Shown in pieces: positions 43,249-53,408 of a stretch of 64,000 bases of DNA (position 1 is its first letter; each line of letters opens with the position of its first letter). The translations under genes were made by a program, and so were the position numbers. The notes beneath the pieces are model-generated. The model was not told where the DNA came from, did no database searches, and saw only the letters and a list, made by a program, of their open reading frames with translations. The DNA comes from Kumtagia ephedrae. GTDB lineage: Bacteria > Pseudomonadota > Alphaproteobacteria > Rhizobiales > Rhizobiaceae. The stretch spans positions 62,001-126,000 of the forward strand of contig NZ_PXYK01000009.1 in assembly GCF_003012745.1 (NCBI RefSeq), written 5' to 3'.

Positions 43249-44460
43249 ATGAGAATCACCGACGTCAAAACCTGGGTCGTCGCCAATCCCCCACCGGGAA
43301 TAGGCGGGCGCTATTTCATCTTCGTCAAGCTGACGACCGACTCCAACGTCGTCGGCTATGGCGAGGCCTACAACGCCACCTTCGGCCCGCATGTCACCGC
43401 CAGGATGATCGAGGATCTGGCGGAGCGCCATCTCGTCGGCCGTGACCCGCACGATATCGAAACCTTCTTCCGCCGCGCCTATTCCTCCGGCTTCTCGCAG
43501 CGGCCCGACATCTCCGTCATGGGCTGCTTCTCGGCGCTGGAGATCGCCTGCTGGGACATCATTGGCAAGGAGGCGGGAAAACCGGTCTACAAGCTGCTCG
43601 GCGGCCAGGTGCACGAGACGCTGCGCTCCTACACCTATCTCTACCCCAATGCCGGCAGCGTCGTTCCGGCGGAAGCCGGGCCGGTCAACGTCTACAACGA
43701 TCCGGACCTGGCCGCGGCCTGCGCGCTCGAATATCTACGCCAGGGTTTTGACGCGGTAAAACTCGATCCGGCCGGCCCTTATACAGTCTATGACGGCCAC
43801 CAGCCGCGGCTCTGCGACATCGACCTCTCCGCCCGCATGCTGAAGGCGATCCGCGAGGCGGTCGGCGACAAGGCCGACATCCTGTTCGGCACGCATGGCC
43901 AGTTCACGGCGTCGGGCGCGCTGCGTATGGCGGCGGCGATCGAGCCCTACGATCCTCTCTGGTTCGAGGAGCCGGTGCCGCCGGACATGCCGGAAGTGAT
44001 GGCCGAGGTGGCGCGCGGCACGAAGATCCCGATCGCCACCGGCGAGCGGCTGACGACGAAATTCGAGTTCGCACGCGTCATCGAGAACCGCGCCGCCGCC
44101 ATCCTGCAGCCGGATCTCGGCCGCGCCGGCGGCATTCTCGAGACCAAGAAGATCGCCGCGATGGCCGAGGCCTACCACATCCAGATCGCACCGCACTGCT
44201 ACTGCGGCCCTATCGTCGGGGCCGCCAACATCCAGCTCGCCGTGACGCTGCCCAACTTCCTCATCCTCGAATCCCTGAAGCAGTGGGACGGCTTCCACGA
44301 GACGCTGTTGAAGAAGAAGATCGAATGGCAGGACGGCCGCGTCATCCCGTCGAAGGAACCCGGCATCGGCGTCGAGCTCGACGAGGTGGTGTGCGAGGCG
44401 CATCCTTATGACGGCAGCCTGCTGCACCTCGAAATGACGCAGGACGCGCTGTTTCCCTGA
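43249..44460 (+). CDS. Mandelate racemase/muconate lactonizing enzyme family protein (enolase superfamily)
   Basis: 403 residues. The capping domain (1-125) and TIM barrel are complete: VKLDPAGPYTVYDG, LFGTHGQFTASGALRM, WFEEPVPPDMPEVM, TGERLTTKFEF and IAPHCYCGPIVGAANIQL. Acidic metal ligands (Glu in EEP and GER) and a barrel His (APHC) are kept; sugar-acid dehydratases of the ManD/DgoD type are the closest kind. The substrate is not readable. AGGAC precedes the ATG. Confidence 0.87.
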   Translation: MRITDVKTWVVANPPPGIGGRYFIFVKLTTDSNVVGYGEAYNATFGPHVTARMIEDLAERHLVGRDPHDIETFFRRAYSSGFSQRPDISVMGCFSALEIACWDIIGKEAGKPVYKLLGGQVHETLRSYTYLYPNAGSVVPAEAGPVNVYNDPDLAAACALEYLRQGFDAVKLDPAGPYTVYDGHQPRLCDIDLSARMLKAIREAVGDKADILFGTHGQFTASGALRMAAAIEPYDPLWFEEPVPPDMPEVMAEVARGTKIPIATGERLTTKFEFARVIENRAAAILQPDLGRAGGILETKKIAAMAEAYHIQIAPHCYCGPIVGAANIQLAVTLPNFLILESLKQWDGFHETLLKKKIEWQDGRVIPSKEPGIGVELDEVVCEAHPYDGSLLHLEMTQDALFP

Positions 44461-44800
44461 CGGTCGGCCGATACCGGCCACCACAACCGTTTCCTGCCCG
44501 GAATCCGGCCTTCCCACCTATCATCCGGGGCCGGACGCCCCCGACGCGTGCGTCGGGAGGTCCGGGCGTTCACCTTCGTGGCCGCAGATATAATCAGTGC
44601 GGGAAAGAATAGACCTGCTCGGACATAGAATATCGACGATTCACCGGCCCACCAAGCAAACTGAACCAAATGGCTGTTTACTATACGAGAATCCCCGAGG
44701 AGGGACCTATTCCAAACGACAGAAAAGGATGTATGATTTGTTAACGACAGGTAAAGGGTCGCGGCAGTTACACACGCGTCAGTAGCAAGGGTCAGAAGAC
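44461..44800. other. 340-base intergenic region with promoter and hairpin
   Basis: No gene seen. A perfect hairpin (CCCGACGC-GT-GCGTCGGG at 44540-44557, with outer CCGGAC/GTCCGG) lies 80 bases after the MR/MLE stop and may aid termination. The right half is less GC-rich and likely holds the promoter of the coiled-coil gene. Confidence 0.5.
44540..44557. terminator. Hairpin after the MR/MLE gene (weak terminator)
   Basis: 8-bp perfect stem with a two-base loop extended by a second paired segment; no T run follows. Confidence 0.4.
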
Positions 44801-46231
44801 ATGAATCTAGCCAACATCCTTACGCGGCGGGACCCGCTGAAAAGGGCGTTCGTAACCCTTGAAGACGACATGGCCGACGCGCTCGACGAAGAGTTCTTGC
44901 TGCCGGTGGAGGCGTCTGCGAATCCGGAAGACAGCGCTGAGACGCAAGCAGGTGAGGATAATCTTTCCCGGCCGGAGGAAGAACAGGTCGAGGAAGAGCA
45001 GGCGGCGCGGTGGCAGCCGGAGCAGCCTGGTCCCGGGGAGGCGCAGCGCATCAGCCCGCACACGCAGAACCGCCTCGCCAGCCACGCCGCTTTCGACGAG
45101 GCGCGCTCGCGCGCCCAGGACGACCTCAACCGGATCGCCGAGGCGCTCGCCGGCATCGTGGCCTCGCATCACATGGGCCGCGAGTTCCTGCACGATTCCT
45201 ACGCCGACATCCTGCGCGCCAACGATCTCGAGAACGCCAGCATCGCCCAGGCCGCGGAGAACCGGCGCCTCGCCGAACGGGTCGACAAGCTGGAGCGGCT
45301 GCGCGCCCGCTACGACCAGCTGGTCGAAGTGCTGAAGCGGCGCGAGGCACGGCTGCTCGACGAGGCCGACGCCATGCGCGAGGCGCAGAGCGCCCTGCGG
45401 CTCGAACTGGTGGAGGCGCGCAGCGCCACCGCTCGCAGCGAGTCCCTCTACGGCGAGTTGCAGACCACCCACGCCGCCCGCAGCAGCGAGGCGGAGCGCT
45501 ACCTGCGCGAGGCGGAAATGCTGCGCGAGAAGAATGCCGGCCTGTCGGTCGAGCTCGAGCTCGTGCAGAAGCGGCAGGCGGAATCGCGCCGCCGCGCCGA
45601 GGAGCTGTCGTCCATGCATGCCAGCGACTCGGCCAGGCTGGCCGAGATCATGGCCCGGCTGGTGACCGAGGAGGCGGAGAGCACCCGCCTGCAGAAGCTG
45701 AACGACGCGCTCGAGGCGAAGCTGATCGAGGCCAACGAGCATGCCGGCCGGCTCGCCGCCGACCTCGCCGAGCGCGACACCCGCCACCAGAGCGAGATGC
45801 AGGCGTTGCGCGGCGAGATTCAGGCGCTCAATGTCCGCTTGCAGAACGCCGCCGGCGAACAGCGGGGCGCGGCATCGGAGCTCGCGGAAATGCGGGCGAA
45901 AATGGCGGAATTCGAAACGGAACGCACGGTTTTGGAGAAGAAGCTCGCCGCTTTTGCCGCCGAGATAGAGCAAAATCGCGAAGACCGGCCATCTGCCGAC
46001 CAGGCAGACGTGCCTTCCGACCAGCAGCAACTGCGAAAGCAGGCCGAGCAGATGCGCCGGCAGATCGCCGAATTGCAGGGGACCGTGGAGCATCTCAAGC
46101 AATACGAGGCGCTGCATATGGCGACGAAGGCGCGCAGCAAGGGCCGGGCCGAGGTGGCCAGCGGCTTCAGCGTCGCCGGCGGCAAGATCGTGCCGGAATT
46201 CGCCGCCGTGAAGCAGGCCGGGCGGGCCTGA
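44801..46231 (+). CDS. Long coiled-coil protein
   Basis: 476 residues, almost entirely heptad-rich helix from about 80 to 430: RRLAERVDKLERLRARYDQL, VEVLKRREARLLDEADAM, ESTRLQKLNDALEAKLIEA, LRKQAEQMRRQIAELQGTVE. The N-terminal 80 residues are acidic and probably unstructured, and a short basic tail (GKIVPEF) ends it. No signal peptide or membrane segment. Similar proteins are unannotated in Hyphomicrobiales. A structural or cytoskeleton-like role is possible but inferred only. Confidence 0.8.
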   Translation: MNLANILTRRDPLKRAFVTLEDDMADALDEEFLLPVEASANPEDSAETQAGEDNLSRPEEEQVEEEQAARWQPEQPGPGEAQRISPHTQNRLASHAAFDEARSRAQDDLNRIAEALAGIVASHHMGREFLHDSYADILRANDLENASIAQAAENRRLAERVDKLERLRARYDQLVEVLKRREARLLDEADAMREAQSALRLELVEARSATARSESLYGELQTTHAARSSEAERYLREAEMLREKNAGLSVELELVQKRQAESRRRAEELSSMHASDSARLAEIMARLVTEEAESTRLQKLNDALEAKLIEANEHAGRLAADLAERDTRHQSEMQALRGEIQALNVRLQNAAGEQRGAASELAEMRAKMAEFETERTVLEKKLAAFAAEIEQNREDRPSADQADVPSDQQQLRKQAEQMRRQIAELQGTVEHLKQYEALHMATKARSKGRAEVASGFSVAGGKIVPEFAAVKQAGRA

Positions 46232-46235
46232 GCGG

Positions 46236-47114
46236 TTAGGCGCCCGGCCGTCCGGTCCGGCCGCGCTCGGCCACCGCGACCAGCAGAAGCAACGACACGA
46301 CCGCGACCGCCGCGAAGCCGGCGGCGTAGAGCGGCGGCACCGGCAGGCCGGCCGAGGCGTTCATCAGGCAGGCGCCGACCACGCCGACGCCGTAGCTCCC
46401 GGCGAAGGCGAGCGACAACCGCGCCCGTCCCGCGTCATGGCGCGACAGCATGAAGGCGGCCGCGATGGTGAACAGCATGGCGGCGATCAGCCGCGACGTC
46501 AGCGGATCCCTGGCCCAGTTGAAGACCAGCGGAAAGGCCGTCGTGGGTGCCAGGAACAGGGCGATCCCCCACAGGCCGAGCAGAATGCCGGCGACATAGA
46601 ACCAGAGCGACACTGCGGGGCCGGGCCGCTCCGGAGCGCCATTATCGGCCGCGCCGCGCGCCAGCGCGGCCAGGGCACCGGCCACCAGCACGATCACGAC
46701 GGCGAAGAAGCCGTAGGTGACGGGTGCGGCGAAGTCGAAGCGGTCGAGATGCAGCAGCAGGACGGCGACCGCCAGCGGCAGCAGATAGATGACGATCAGC
46801 AGCAGATAGAGCCGGGTGCGCGGCTCGCTCGGCCGCTCCAGCACCAGCACACCGGCGAGGCCGAAGGCGAAGGCCGCCGCCGCCAGCATGCGCGAGGCGA
46901 CCGGCGGCAGGTCCCAGGCAAAGCTCGGCGGCAGGTCGAGCCACCAGAACGGCGCGCCCAGCAGCCCGCCGATCGCCGTCGAGACGAGCACGAACTTTGC
47001 CGCCATCCCCTCGCCGCTCGGACCGAGGTCGCGGCCGCCCCAGCGGCGGAAGCCGAGCGCAAGGCAGAGGATGAGCAGCGCCACCGCGACCGCGAACCAG
47101 CCGGCATCCGACAT
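46236..47114 (-). CDS. Hypothetical polytopic membrane protein
   Basis: 292 residues with about nine hydrophobic helices (AVAVALLILCLALGFRRWGG, LLGAPFWWLDLPPSFAW, LLLIVIYLLPLAVAVLLLHL, SLWFYVAGILLGLWGIALFL, VSLLLLVAVAERGRTGRPG). I recognise no family motif. It ends five bases from the coiled-coil gene on the other strand. Function unknown. Confidence 0.75.
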   Translation of the reverse strand: MSDAGWFAVAVALLILCLALGFRRWGGRDLGPSGEGMAAKFVLVSTAIGGLLGAPFWWLDLPPSFAWDLPPVASRMLAAAAFAFGLAGVLVLERPSEPRTRLYLLLIVIYLLPLAVAVLLLHLDRFDFAAPVTYGFFAVVIVLVAGALAALARGAADNGAPERPGPAVSLWFYVAGILLGLWGIALFLAPTTAFPLVFNWARDPLTSRLIAAMLFTIAAAFMLSRHDAGRARLSLAFAGSYGVGVVGACLMNASAGLPVPPLYAAGFAAVAVVSLLLLVAVAERGRTGRPGA

Positions 47115-47273
47115 GACAGTTCCCTTTTCGCGCCGGCAAGCATGGCACGAACGACGGCGGCCGGAAAGATCGGGGCTGCCGGCCGTTGGATCCGCACCTG
47201 TGGGGAGGCGGTCGGCGATGGCGCAGACGGCCCTGTCCCCGTTGAGAAGAGCGCCCGGCGCACCGCCCCGCGC

Positions 47274-48248
47274 CTATCCGGCCGGCGCAGCCTCGTCAGC
47301 GCTGCCGACCTTGCGCACCAGCGCCGCGGTGGCAAGCAGCAGCGCCATGTCGGTGATGATCGGCTCGACATGGACCTTGTAGTCGAGCGGCTGCGAAACG
47401 GGCGGCAGCTCGAAGAAATTCTTCGCCGTCGGCAGAAGCAGAAAACCGTCGCCGCCGCGCAAGGCGATGCGCGCCGGCTCGCCGGGCCAGGTCTCCGCCA
47501 GCCATCGCAGCGCCCGCGCCAGCCGGCCGCGCACCAGCGGCTCGGCCGCGGCGTTGTCGGTGCGGAACTCGTATGTCTCGTCCAGTTCGGCGACGCCGCT
47601 CGGTATCTCCTGCAGCGGCTTGCCGAACAGGCCGCCGAAGAAGGACCGCACCTGCTCCTGCTTGCGCGTCGCCACCAGCAGGCCCGGGAACGGCCGTTCG
47701 GTGGCGAAGGTGACGACGACGCCCCTGAAGCCGGTGAGTTCGGCGCTGCCCGTCTTCTCCTTCAGCACCGCTTCGTAGAGCTCGAAGGCGAAGCCGTCAT
47801 GCCTGCCGGAAACCACGTCGTCAAAACTCTGCCGGGCGAAGTCGCCGACCACCTCCCTCGGCAGCCGGTCGAAGGATTCCGGCGTGATGCCCTTGCCGTA
47901 GCGCAGATCGTCGATGAAGCCGAAGATGGCGGGCAGCAGCCGCGAGCGGGAAGACCGCTCCAGCACGGCGACCGGTCTCACCCCGCGCCACCAGGCGAAA
48001 AGCGCGAGCGCGAGCGCGATCACGTAGAGCAGGACATGCGGTGTAGAGGTCCACTGCTCGTGCGGATCGGCGAAGCGGTTGAAGGCGATCGCCAGCACGA
48101 CGGCGGCGGCGAGGACCAGACCGAGGAACAGCGGCAGACGCCACATCACCTGGCGCCGAGCCGAAACGCGCTCCTGCTCGTAGCGGGCGATCTCCTGCCG
48201 GATCGCGGCGATGGTTTCGTCGTTCGGCAGGAAATCCCGTGCGTCCAT
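47274..48248 (-). CDS. DUF3137 domain-containing membrane protein
   Basis: 324 residues from MDARDFLPNDETIAAIRQEI. Two N-terminal membrane helices (RLPLFLGLVLAAAVVLAIAF, VLLYVIALALALFAWW) are followed by a cytosolic DUF3137 domain (YGKGITPESFDRLP, ELYEAVLKEKTGS, FRGVVVTFATERPFPG, ALRGGDGFLLLP-type segment). Function unknown. Longer upstream reading is rejected. It is divergent from uvrB. Confidence 0.85.
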   Translation of the reverse strand: MDARDFLPNDETIAAIRQEIARYEQERVSARRQVMWRLPLFLGLVLAAAVVLAIAFNRFADPHEQWTSTPHVLLYVIALALALFAWWRGVRPVAVLERSSRSRLLPAIFGFIDDLRYGKGITPESFDRLPREVVGDFARQSFDDVVSGRHDGFAFELYEAVLKEKTGSAELTGFRGVVVTFATERPFPGLLVATRKQEQVRSFFGGLFGKPLQEIPSGVAELDETYEFRTDNAAAEPLVRGRLARALRWLAETWPGEPARIALRGGDGFLLLPTAKNFFELPPVSQPLDYKVHVEPIITDMALLLATAALVRKVGSADEAAPAG

Positions 48249-48437
48249 CGCCCATCCCCCAGTCGAGCGCCATTCTGGGGAGGTTCCGCCACGCTGGCAA
48301 GCGCCGGCTGACGCTCTCGCGGCAGTACCGGCGCGAGAGCGTCCTGCTGACACCGCCGTGTCAGGATCGCGCGCGCCGCTCAGGCCTTGAGCCGGGCCGG
48401 GCTTTTCTTCCCGGCCGATTCCACCCATATTCGGCCG

Positions 48438-51400
48438 ATGGCCAGATCCCCCGAAAAGAAGCCGCCGGCGGCGAAGGACGACGGATACCGCAAGCGTGGC
48501 AACCCGCTGACCGATTACCTCGACGCGTCGGAACCGCTGCATCGCGGCGGCTTCGACGAAGCGCCGCAGCCGCAACTGTCCGGCACGCCGCTCTCCGGGT
48601 CGGTGTCGGACTGGGCGGAGCAGATTGCCCGGGAGGCGGAGCAGGACGGGCGCCGGATCTCCCCCCTTGAGGGGGAGATGGCCGCGAAGCGGCCAGAGGG
48701 GGCCTCGGAAGGCACCTCCAGGACTCCGGGCACTGCCGAAACGACCCCACCCGACCGCTCCGCGGCCACCCTCCCCTCAAGGGGGAGGGAAAACAAGAAA
48801 ATCCCCGAGCGCTCTTCCGCCCCGACAAAAACCGCACGCGGCACCTCGATGGGCGGCGCGGCGAGCGCGCGCGAGCGCACGGCGGCCGGGCTCAATCCGA
48901 TCCCGGGCCTCGACATCAGCCTGGAGGACGCCGAGGCGATGCCGAAATCCGGCGTCACCGCCACGGTGGAAGCACTGTCGGCACTGATCGAGAGCGGCAA
49001 TCCGCTACACAAGAACGGCCAGATCTGGACGCCGCACCGCCCCGCCCGCCCTGACAAATCGGAAGGCGGCATAACGATCAAGATGGTGTCGGACTTCGAG
49101 CCGGCCGGCGACCAGCCAACCGCCATCAAGGACCTCGTCGAAGGCGTCGACAACGCCGACCGCACCCAGGTGCTGCTCGGCGTCACCGGCTCGGGCAAAA
49201 CCTTCACCATGGCCAAGGTGATCGAGGAGACGCAGCGCCCCGCCCTCATCCTGGCGCCCAACAAGACGCTGGCCGCGCAGCTCTATTCCGAGTTCAAGAA
49301 ATTCTTCCCCGAGAACGCGGTCGAGTATTTCGTCTCCTACTACGACTATTACCAGCCGGAGGCCTACGTCCCGCGCACCGACACCTATATCGAGAAGGAA
49401 TCCTCGATCAACGAGCAGATCGACCGCATGCGCCACTCGGCGACGCGCTCGCTGCTGGAGCGCGACGACGTCATCATCGTCGCCTCGGTGTCCTGCATAT
49501 ACGGTATCGGCTCGGTCGAGACCTATACGGCGATGACGTTCCAGATGACGGTCGGCGACCGCATCGACCAGCGCCAGCTTCTCGCCGACCTCGTCGCCCA
49601 GCAGTACAAGCGCCAGGACATCAACTTCGTGCGCGGTTCCTTCCGGGTGCGCGGCGATACGATCGAACTGTTCCCTGCCCACCTCGAGGACCGCGCCTGG
49701 CGCGTCACGCTCTTCGGCGACGAGATCGAGTCGATCACCGAGTTCGATCCGCTCACCGGCCAGAAGACCGGCGACCTGAAGAGCGTGAAGATCTACGCCA
49801 ACTCGCACTACGTGACGCCTCGGCCGACCTTGAATCAGGCCATCAAGTCGATCAAGGAAGAGTTGCAGCAGCGCCTGCAAGAGCTTGAAAAGGCGGGGCG
49901 CCTGCTGGAGGCGCAGCGGCTGGAGCAGCGCTGCCGCTTCGACCTGGAGATGCTGGAGGCGACCGGCTCCTGCGCCGGCATCGAGAACTATTCGCGGTAT
50001 CTGACCGGCCGCATGCCTGGCGACCCGCCGCCGACGCTGTTCGAATACGTGCCCGACAATGCGCTGATCTTCATCGACGAAAGCCACGTCACCATTCCGC
50101 AGATCGGCGGCATGTATCGCGGCGACTTCCGGCGCAAGGCGACGCTGGCCGAGTACGGCTTCCGCCTGCCCTCCTGCATGGACAACCGGCCGCTGCGCTT
50201 CGAGGAATGGGACGCCATGCGCCCGCTCTCGGTCGCGGTTTCGGCGACGCCGGGCGGCTGGGAGATGGAACAGGCCGGCGGCGTCTTCGCCGAGCAGGTG
50301 ATCCGCCCGACCGGCCTGATCGATCCGCCCGTCGAGGTGCGTCCGGCCAAGACGCAGGTCGATGACGTACTCGGCGAAATCCGCGACACCACGCGCGCCG
50401 GCTACCGGACGCTGGTCACGGTGCTGACCAAGCGCATGGCCGAGGACCTCACCGAATACCTGCACGAGCAAGGCGTGCGCGTGCGCTACATGCACTCGGA
50501 CATCGACACGCTGGAGCGTATCGAGATTCTGCGCGACCTGCGCCTCGGCGCCTTCGACTGCCTGGTCGGCATCAACCTGCTGCGCGAGGGCCTCGACATC
50601 CCGGAATGCGGCTTCGTCGCCATCCTCGACGCCGACAAGGAAGGATTTTTGCGTTCCGAAACCTCACTGATCCAGACGATCGGCCGCGCGGCCCGCAACG
50701 TCGACGGCAAGGTGATCCTCTATGCCGACAACATCACCGGCTCGATGGAGCGGGCGATGGCGGAGACCAACCGCCGCCGCGAGAAGCAATTGGAATACAA
50801 CGAGGCCAATGGCATCACGCCGGAGAGCGTGAAGTCCCGCATCGCCGACATTCTCGATTCCGTCTACGAGAAGGACCACGTCCGCCCCGACATCTCCGGC
50901 TTCGCCGAGAGCGGCGCGATGATGGGCAACAATCTGAAGTCCCATCTCGAGCATTTGGAAAAGGAGATGCGCAACGCCGCGGCCGATCTCGACTTCGAGC
51001 GCGCCGCCCGGCTGCGCGACGAGATCAAGCGGCTGCGCGAGATGGAACTGTCGATCGCCGACGATCCGCTGGCGAAATACGCGGATATGGAGAGCCCGGT
51101 TTCAGGCCGAGAGAAAGGCAAGCACAACAAGGGCATCGCCAAGCACCGCACGGCCGAGGAGCAGGAACGGTTCCGCAAGCTCGATGCGGCGCGCGCCGCT
51201 GAAGCCGCGGAAAAGGCCGCGCGGCCGAACCTGTTCCGCAAACCGGAACTCGACGAGATGGGCCGCGCCGGCGACTACGCAACGCCGGCCGGAAGAGAAA
51301 AGCCGGGCAAGCCGCTGTTCCAGAAACCGTCGATCGACGACATGGGACCGGGCACCGACATGCCGACGCCGGCCGGCGCGGTGTCGCGCTCGCTGTTCAA

Positions 51401-51635
51401 GAAGCAGAGCGCGCGCGAGGCGCACGGCGCCGACTATGGCACGCCGGACGACGGCGGAAAGTCGCTGTTCCGCAAGAACACGCTGGACGAGATGACGGTG
51501 CGGCGGACCGAGAAGCCGGTGGAAGGCGCCAAGCCGGTGAAGCGCGAGAAGATCGGCATCGGCAGCTACGAAGATCCGGCCGAGGAGCGCGCCCACGGCC
51601 GGCGGTCGAAGAAGAGCGGCCGGCCGGGACAATAG
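48438..51635 (+). CDS. uvrB: Excinuclease ABC subunit UvrB with long N- and C-terminal extensions
   Basis: 1065 residues against about 670 in E. coli; start [15 protein letters not shown]. Helicase core intact: Walker [12 protein letters not shown] (about 246-256), beta-hairpin [16 protein letters not shown]-box-like [18 protein letters not shown] motif VI. The UVR motif ([20 protein letters not shown]) ends the canonical part near 875. The N-terminal ~205 residues are extra and hold an in-frame repeat (74-118). The C-terminal ~175 residues carry four LF[RQK]K-type repeats. It makes the damage-verifying subunit of nucleotide excision repair. Confidence 0.96.
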   Translation: MARSPEKKPPAAKDDGYRKRGNPLTDYLDASEPLHRGGFDEAPQPQLSGTPLSGSVSDWAEQIAREAEQDGRRISPLEGEMAAKRPEGASEGTSRTPGTAETTPPDRSAATLPSRGRENKKIPERSSAPTKTARGTSMGGAASARERTAAGLNPIPGLDISLEDAEAMPKSGVTATVEALSALIESGNPLHKNGQIWTPHRPARPDKSEGGITIKMVSDFEPAGDQPTAIKDLVEGVDNADRTQVLLGVTGSGKTFTMAKVIEETQRPALILAPNKTLAAQLYSEFKKFFPENAVEYFVSYYDYYQPEAYVPRTDTYIEKESSINEQIDRMRHSATRSLLERDDVIIVASVSCIYGIGSVETYTAMTFQMTVGDRIDQRQLLADLVAQQYKRQDINFVRGSFRVRGDTIELFPAHLEDRAWRVTLFGDEIESITEFDPLTGQKTGDLKSVKIYANSHYVTPRPTLNQAIKSIKEELQQRLQELEKAGRLLEAQRLEQRCRFDLEMLEATGSCAGIENYSRYLTGRMPGDPPPTLFEYVPDNALIFIDESHVTIPQIGGMYRGDFRRKATLAEYGFRLPSCMDNRPLRFEEWDAMRPLSVAVSATPGGWEMEQAGGVFAEQVIRPTGLIDPPVEVRPAKTQVDDVLGEIRDTTRAGYRTLVTVLTKRMAEDLTEYLHEQGVRVRYMHSDIDTLERIEILRDLRLGAFDCLVGINLLREGLDIPECGFVAILDADKEGFLRSETSLIQTIGRAARNVDGKVILYADNITGSMERAMAETNRRREKQLEYNEANGITPESVKSRIADILDSVYEKDHVRPDISGFAESGAMMGNNLKSHLEHLEKEMRNAAADLDFERAARLRDEIKRLREMELSIADDPLAKYADMESPVSGREKGKHNKGIAKHRTAEEQERFRKLDAARAAEAAEKAARPNLFRKPELDEMGRAGDYATPAGREKPGKPLFQKPSIDDMGPGTDMPTPAGAVSRSLFKKQSAREAHGADYGTPDDGGKSLFRKNTLDEMTVRRTEKPVEGAKPVKREKIGIGSYEDPAEERAHGRRSKKSGRPGQ
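48657..48791 (+). repeat. In-frame intergenic-type repeat within uvrB
   Basis: 135 bases (45 codons) with inverted arms around a spacer: left CTCCCCCCTTGAGGGGGAGA plus GGCCGCGAAGCGGCC, right GACCGCTCCGCGGCC plus CCCTCCCCTCAAGGGGGAGG. This is a typical noncoding rhizobial repeat composition, yet it reads without a stop as [18 protein letters not shown] ... [16 protein letters not shown]. It lies in the extra N-terminal region of UvrB. Confidence 0.75.
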
Positions 51636-51754
51636 CGCTTTTCACTTAATCGACGTTGGTGCGAGGCAGATTGCACGACGACTTGATCGGCCTTGGTGGC
51701 TTTTGGCCACCACGCGTCCTTGCGCGGCCCTCGCCATCCTGACATTAGTCGCCG

Positions 51755-52780
51755 ATGCAATCAGCCGTCGCCAAGCCTCAGACAGACCAGGCCTCCCCCG
51801 CTTGGCCGAAAATCCTGTCCTCCTACGCCAAGCCGGATCGAGGCAGGAGTCTGTTCGAACTGGCCGTCACGATCATTCCCTTCTGCGGCCTATGGGCGCT
51901 CGCCTCGGTCGCCGTCTACTACGGATGGTGGATCGGCCTGTTCCTGACCATACCGGCGGCCGGTTTCCTTCTGCGGCTGTTCATGATCCAGCACGATTGC
52001 GGCCATCGATCCTTCTTCGCGCACCGTCAAGGCGACGACTGGACCGGCCGCGCCCTCGGCGTGCTGACGCTGACCCCCTACGATTACTGGCGCCGCGCTC
52101 ACGCCGAGCATCATGCATCGACTGGTAACCTAGACCGGCGCGGCATCGGCGACATCACGACGCTCACGATCGGCGAATATCGCGCGCTGTCCCGGTTGGG
52201 CAGGCTCGGATACCGGCTCTACCGCAACCCGCTGGTCATGTTCGGCATCGGTCCGGTCTGGCTGTTCCTGCTCAAGCAGCGGCTGCCGATAGGGATGATG
52301 CGCGACGGCGCCGAGCCATGGGTGTCGACCATGGCGACCAACGCGGCGATCGTTGTCCTGGCCGGGGGCTTGATGTGGGCGATCGGGCCCTGGGCTTTCC
52401 TCGCCGTGCACCTGCCGATCGTCATTCTGGCCGGCGCGGCAGGCATCTGGCTATTCTACGTCCAGCACCAGTTCGAGGACACGCACTGGGACCATAACGC
52501 CGACTGGCGGTTCCAGGAGGCGGCGCTGCATGGGTCGTCGCATTACGATTTGCCCGGCATATTGCGCTGGCTCACCGGCAACATAGGTGTCCACCACGTC
52601 CATCACCTGTCGAGCCGCGTTCCCTGCTACCGGCTGCCGGAAGTGCTGCACGATCACCCCGAACTTGGCGGCATCGGCCGCATCACGCTGTTGCGCAGCC
52701 TCCAATGCGTGAAACTCGTGCTGTGGTGCGAGACCCGCCGAAAACTGGTCTCCTTCCGCGAGGCTCGCGTGCTTGCATGA
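51755..52780 (+). CDS. Fatty acid desaturase
   Basis: 341 residues. The three His boxes of membrane desaturases are present: HDCGHRSF at 80-87, HAEHHAST at 116-123, and VHHVHH near 274. Four hydrophobic helices surround them. The group is the omega-type or plant-like acyl-lipid desaturase family found in some proteobacteria; it would insert a double bond in a membrane lipid acyl chain. It starts 120 bases after uvrB and looks independent. Confidence 0.9.
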   Translation: MQSAVAKPQTDQASPAWPKILSSYAKPDRGRSLFELAVTIIPFCGLWALASVAVYYGWWIGLFLTIPAAGFLLRLFMIQHDCGHRSFFAHRQGDDWTGRALGVLTLTPYDYWRRAHAEHHASTGNLDRRGIGDITTLTIGEYRALSRLGRLGYRLYRNPLVMFGIGPVWLFLLKQRLPIGMMRDGAEPWVSTMATNAAIVVLAGGLMWAIGPWAFLAVHLPIVILAGAAGIWLFYVQHQFEDTHWDHNADWRFQEAALHGSSHYDLPGILRWLTGNIGVHHVHHLSSRVPCYRLPEVLHDHPELGGIGRITLLRSLQCVKLVLWCETRRKLVSFREARVLA

Positions 52781-52887
52781 CATCCGCTTCTTGAGACGGT
52801 CTGCCACCGGGCGCCCGACCGCATCTCAAGGAATCCGGCTAAAGCAGGTCGCGTGAAAAGAATTCACGCACTTTCGGCAGACATGCC

Positions 52888-53136
52888 TTACGCCCCGACC
52901 GCCTCGAAGCCGGCGCTGACGAGATTGAGCGGCTGCCGCCTACCGTCCCGCCAGGTAGAGGTGATTCCGAAAGTGATCCGGGCGCGGCGCTCGTCCGGGC
53001 GCTGACCGAGGCCGAGTTCGGCGCAGACCGCTTCGATGGCACGCTCGATCTCGGCGCGTTCCACCGAGTCCAAAGTGATGTCGCGTTCGATGGCATCGGC
53101 ATCCAGGCCCGCAGGCGTAATCCGGTGACGTGTCAT
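52888..53136 (-). CDS. Hypothetical protein
   Basis: 82 residues from MTRHRITPAGLDADAIERD; AAAGGAGG lies about ten bases upstream, favouring this start over an ATG twelve codons earlier. The IERAIEAVCAELGLGQRPDERR helix and RITFGITSTWRDGRRQ strands do not recall a named family. It is convergent with the desaturase gene. Confidence 0.6.
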   Translation of the reverse strand: MTRHRITPAGLDADAIERDITLDSVERAEIERAIEAVCAELGLGQRPDERRARITFGITSTWRDGRRQPLNLVSAGFEAVGA

Positions 53137-53285
53137 GGCCGAGGCCTCCTTTCGCACGTTCGGCACAGGCATTTCCCCCGGCCGCTCTGACCGTCAGCCT
53201 TCCCTATAGGGAACCCCCTGATTCGGGATTTACCAAGTCCCAAAAAATCACTTTTGAAATCGTTCCGTAACCTTTCGTGACAATT

Positions 53286-53306
53286 GCGTTACCGCAGCGT
53301 TACCGC
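53286..53306. promoter_or_regulatory. 11-bp-spaced direct repeat upstream of the cyclase gene
   Basis: GCGTTACCGC occurs twice in tandem with one base between. It lies about 105 bases before the cyclase start, in the probable promoter. No binding protein is assigned. Confidence 0.3.
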
Positions 53307-53408
53307 GAACCGTCGTCGGCGGCGTGGTCGGCCGTGTCCGCCGAATGGACTTGCCGACGGCGCGCCGATAGACTCGGCGGCCAAACGGTCCCGAAGGTGA
53401 TCGCCGAG

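Noticed and set aside
48438-49050. Frameshift or assembly error explaining the long N terminus of UvrB
   Set aside because: The reading frame is continuous through the extension, the repeat length is a multiple of three, and no frame change is needed.
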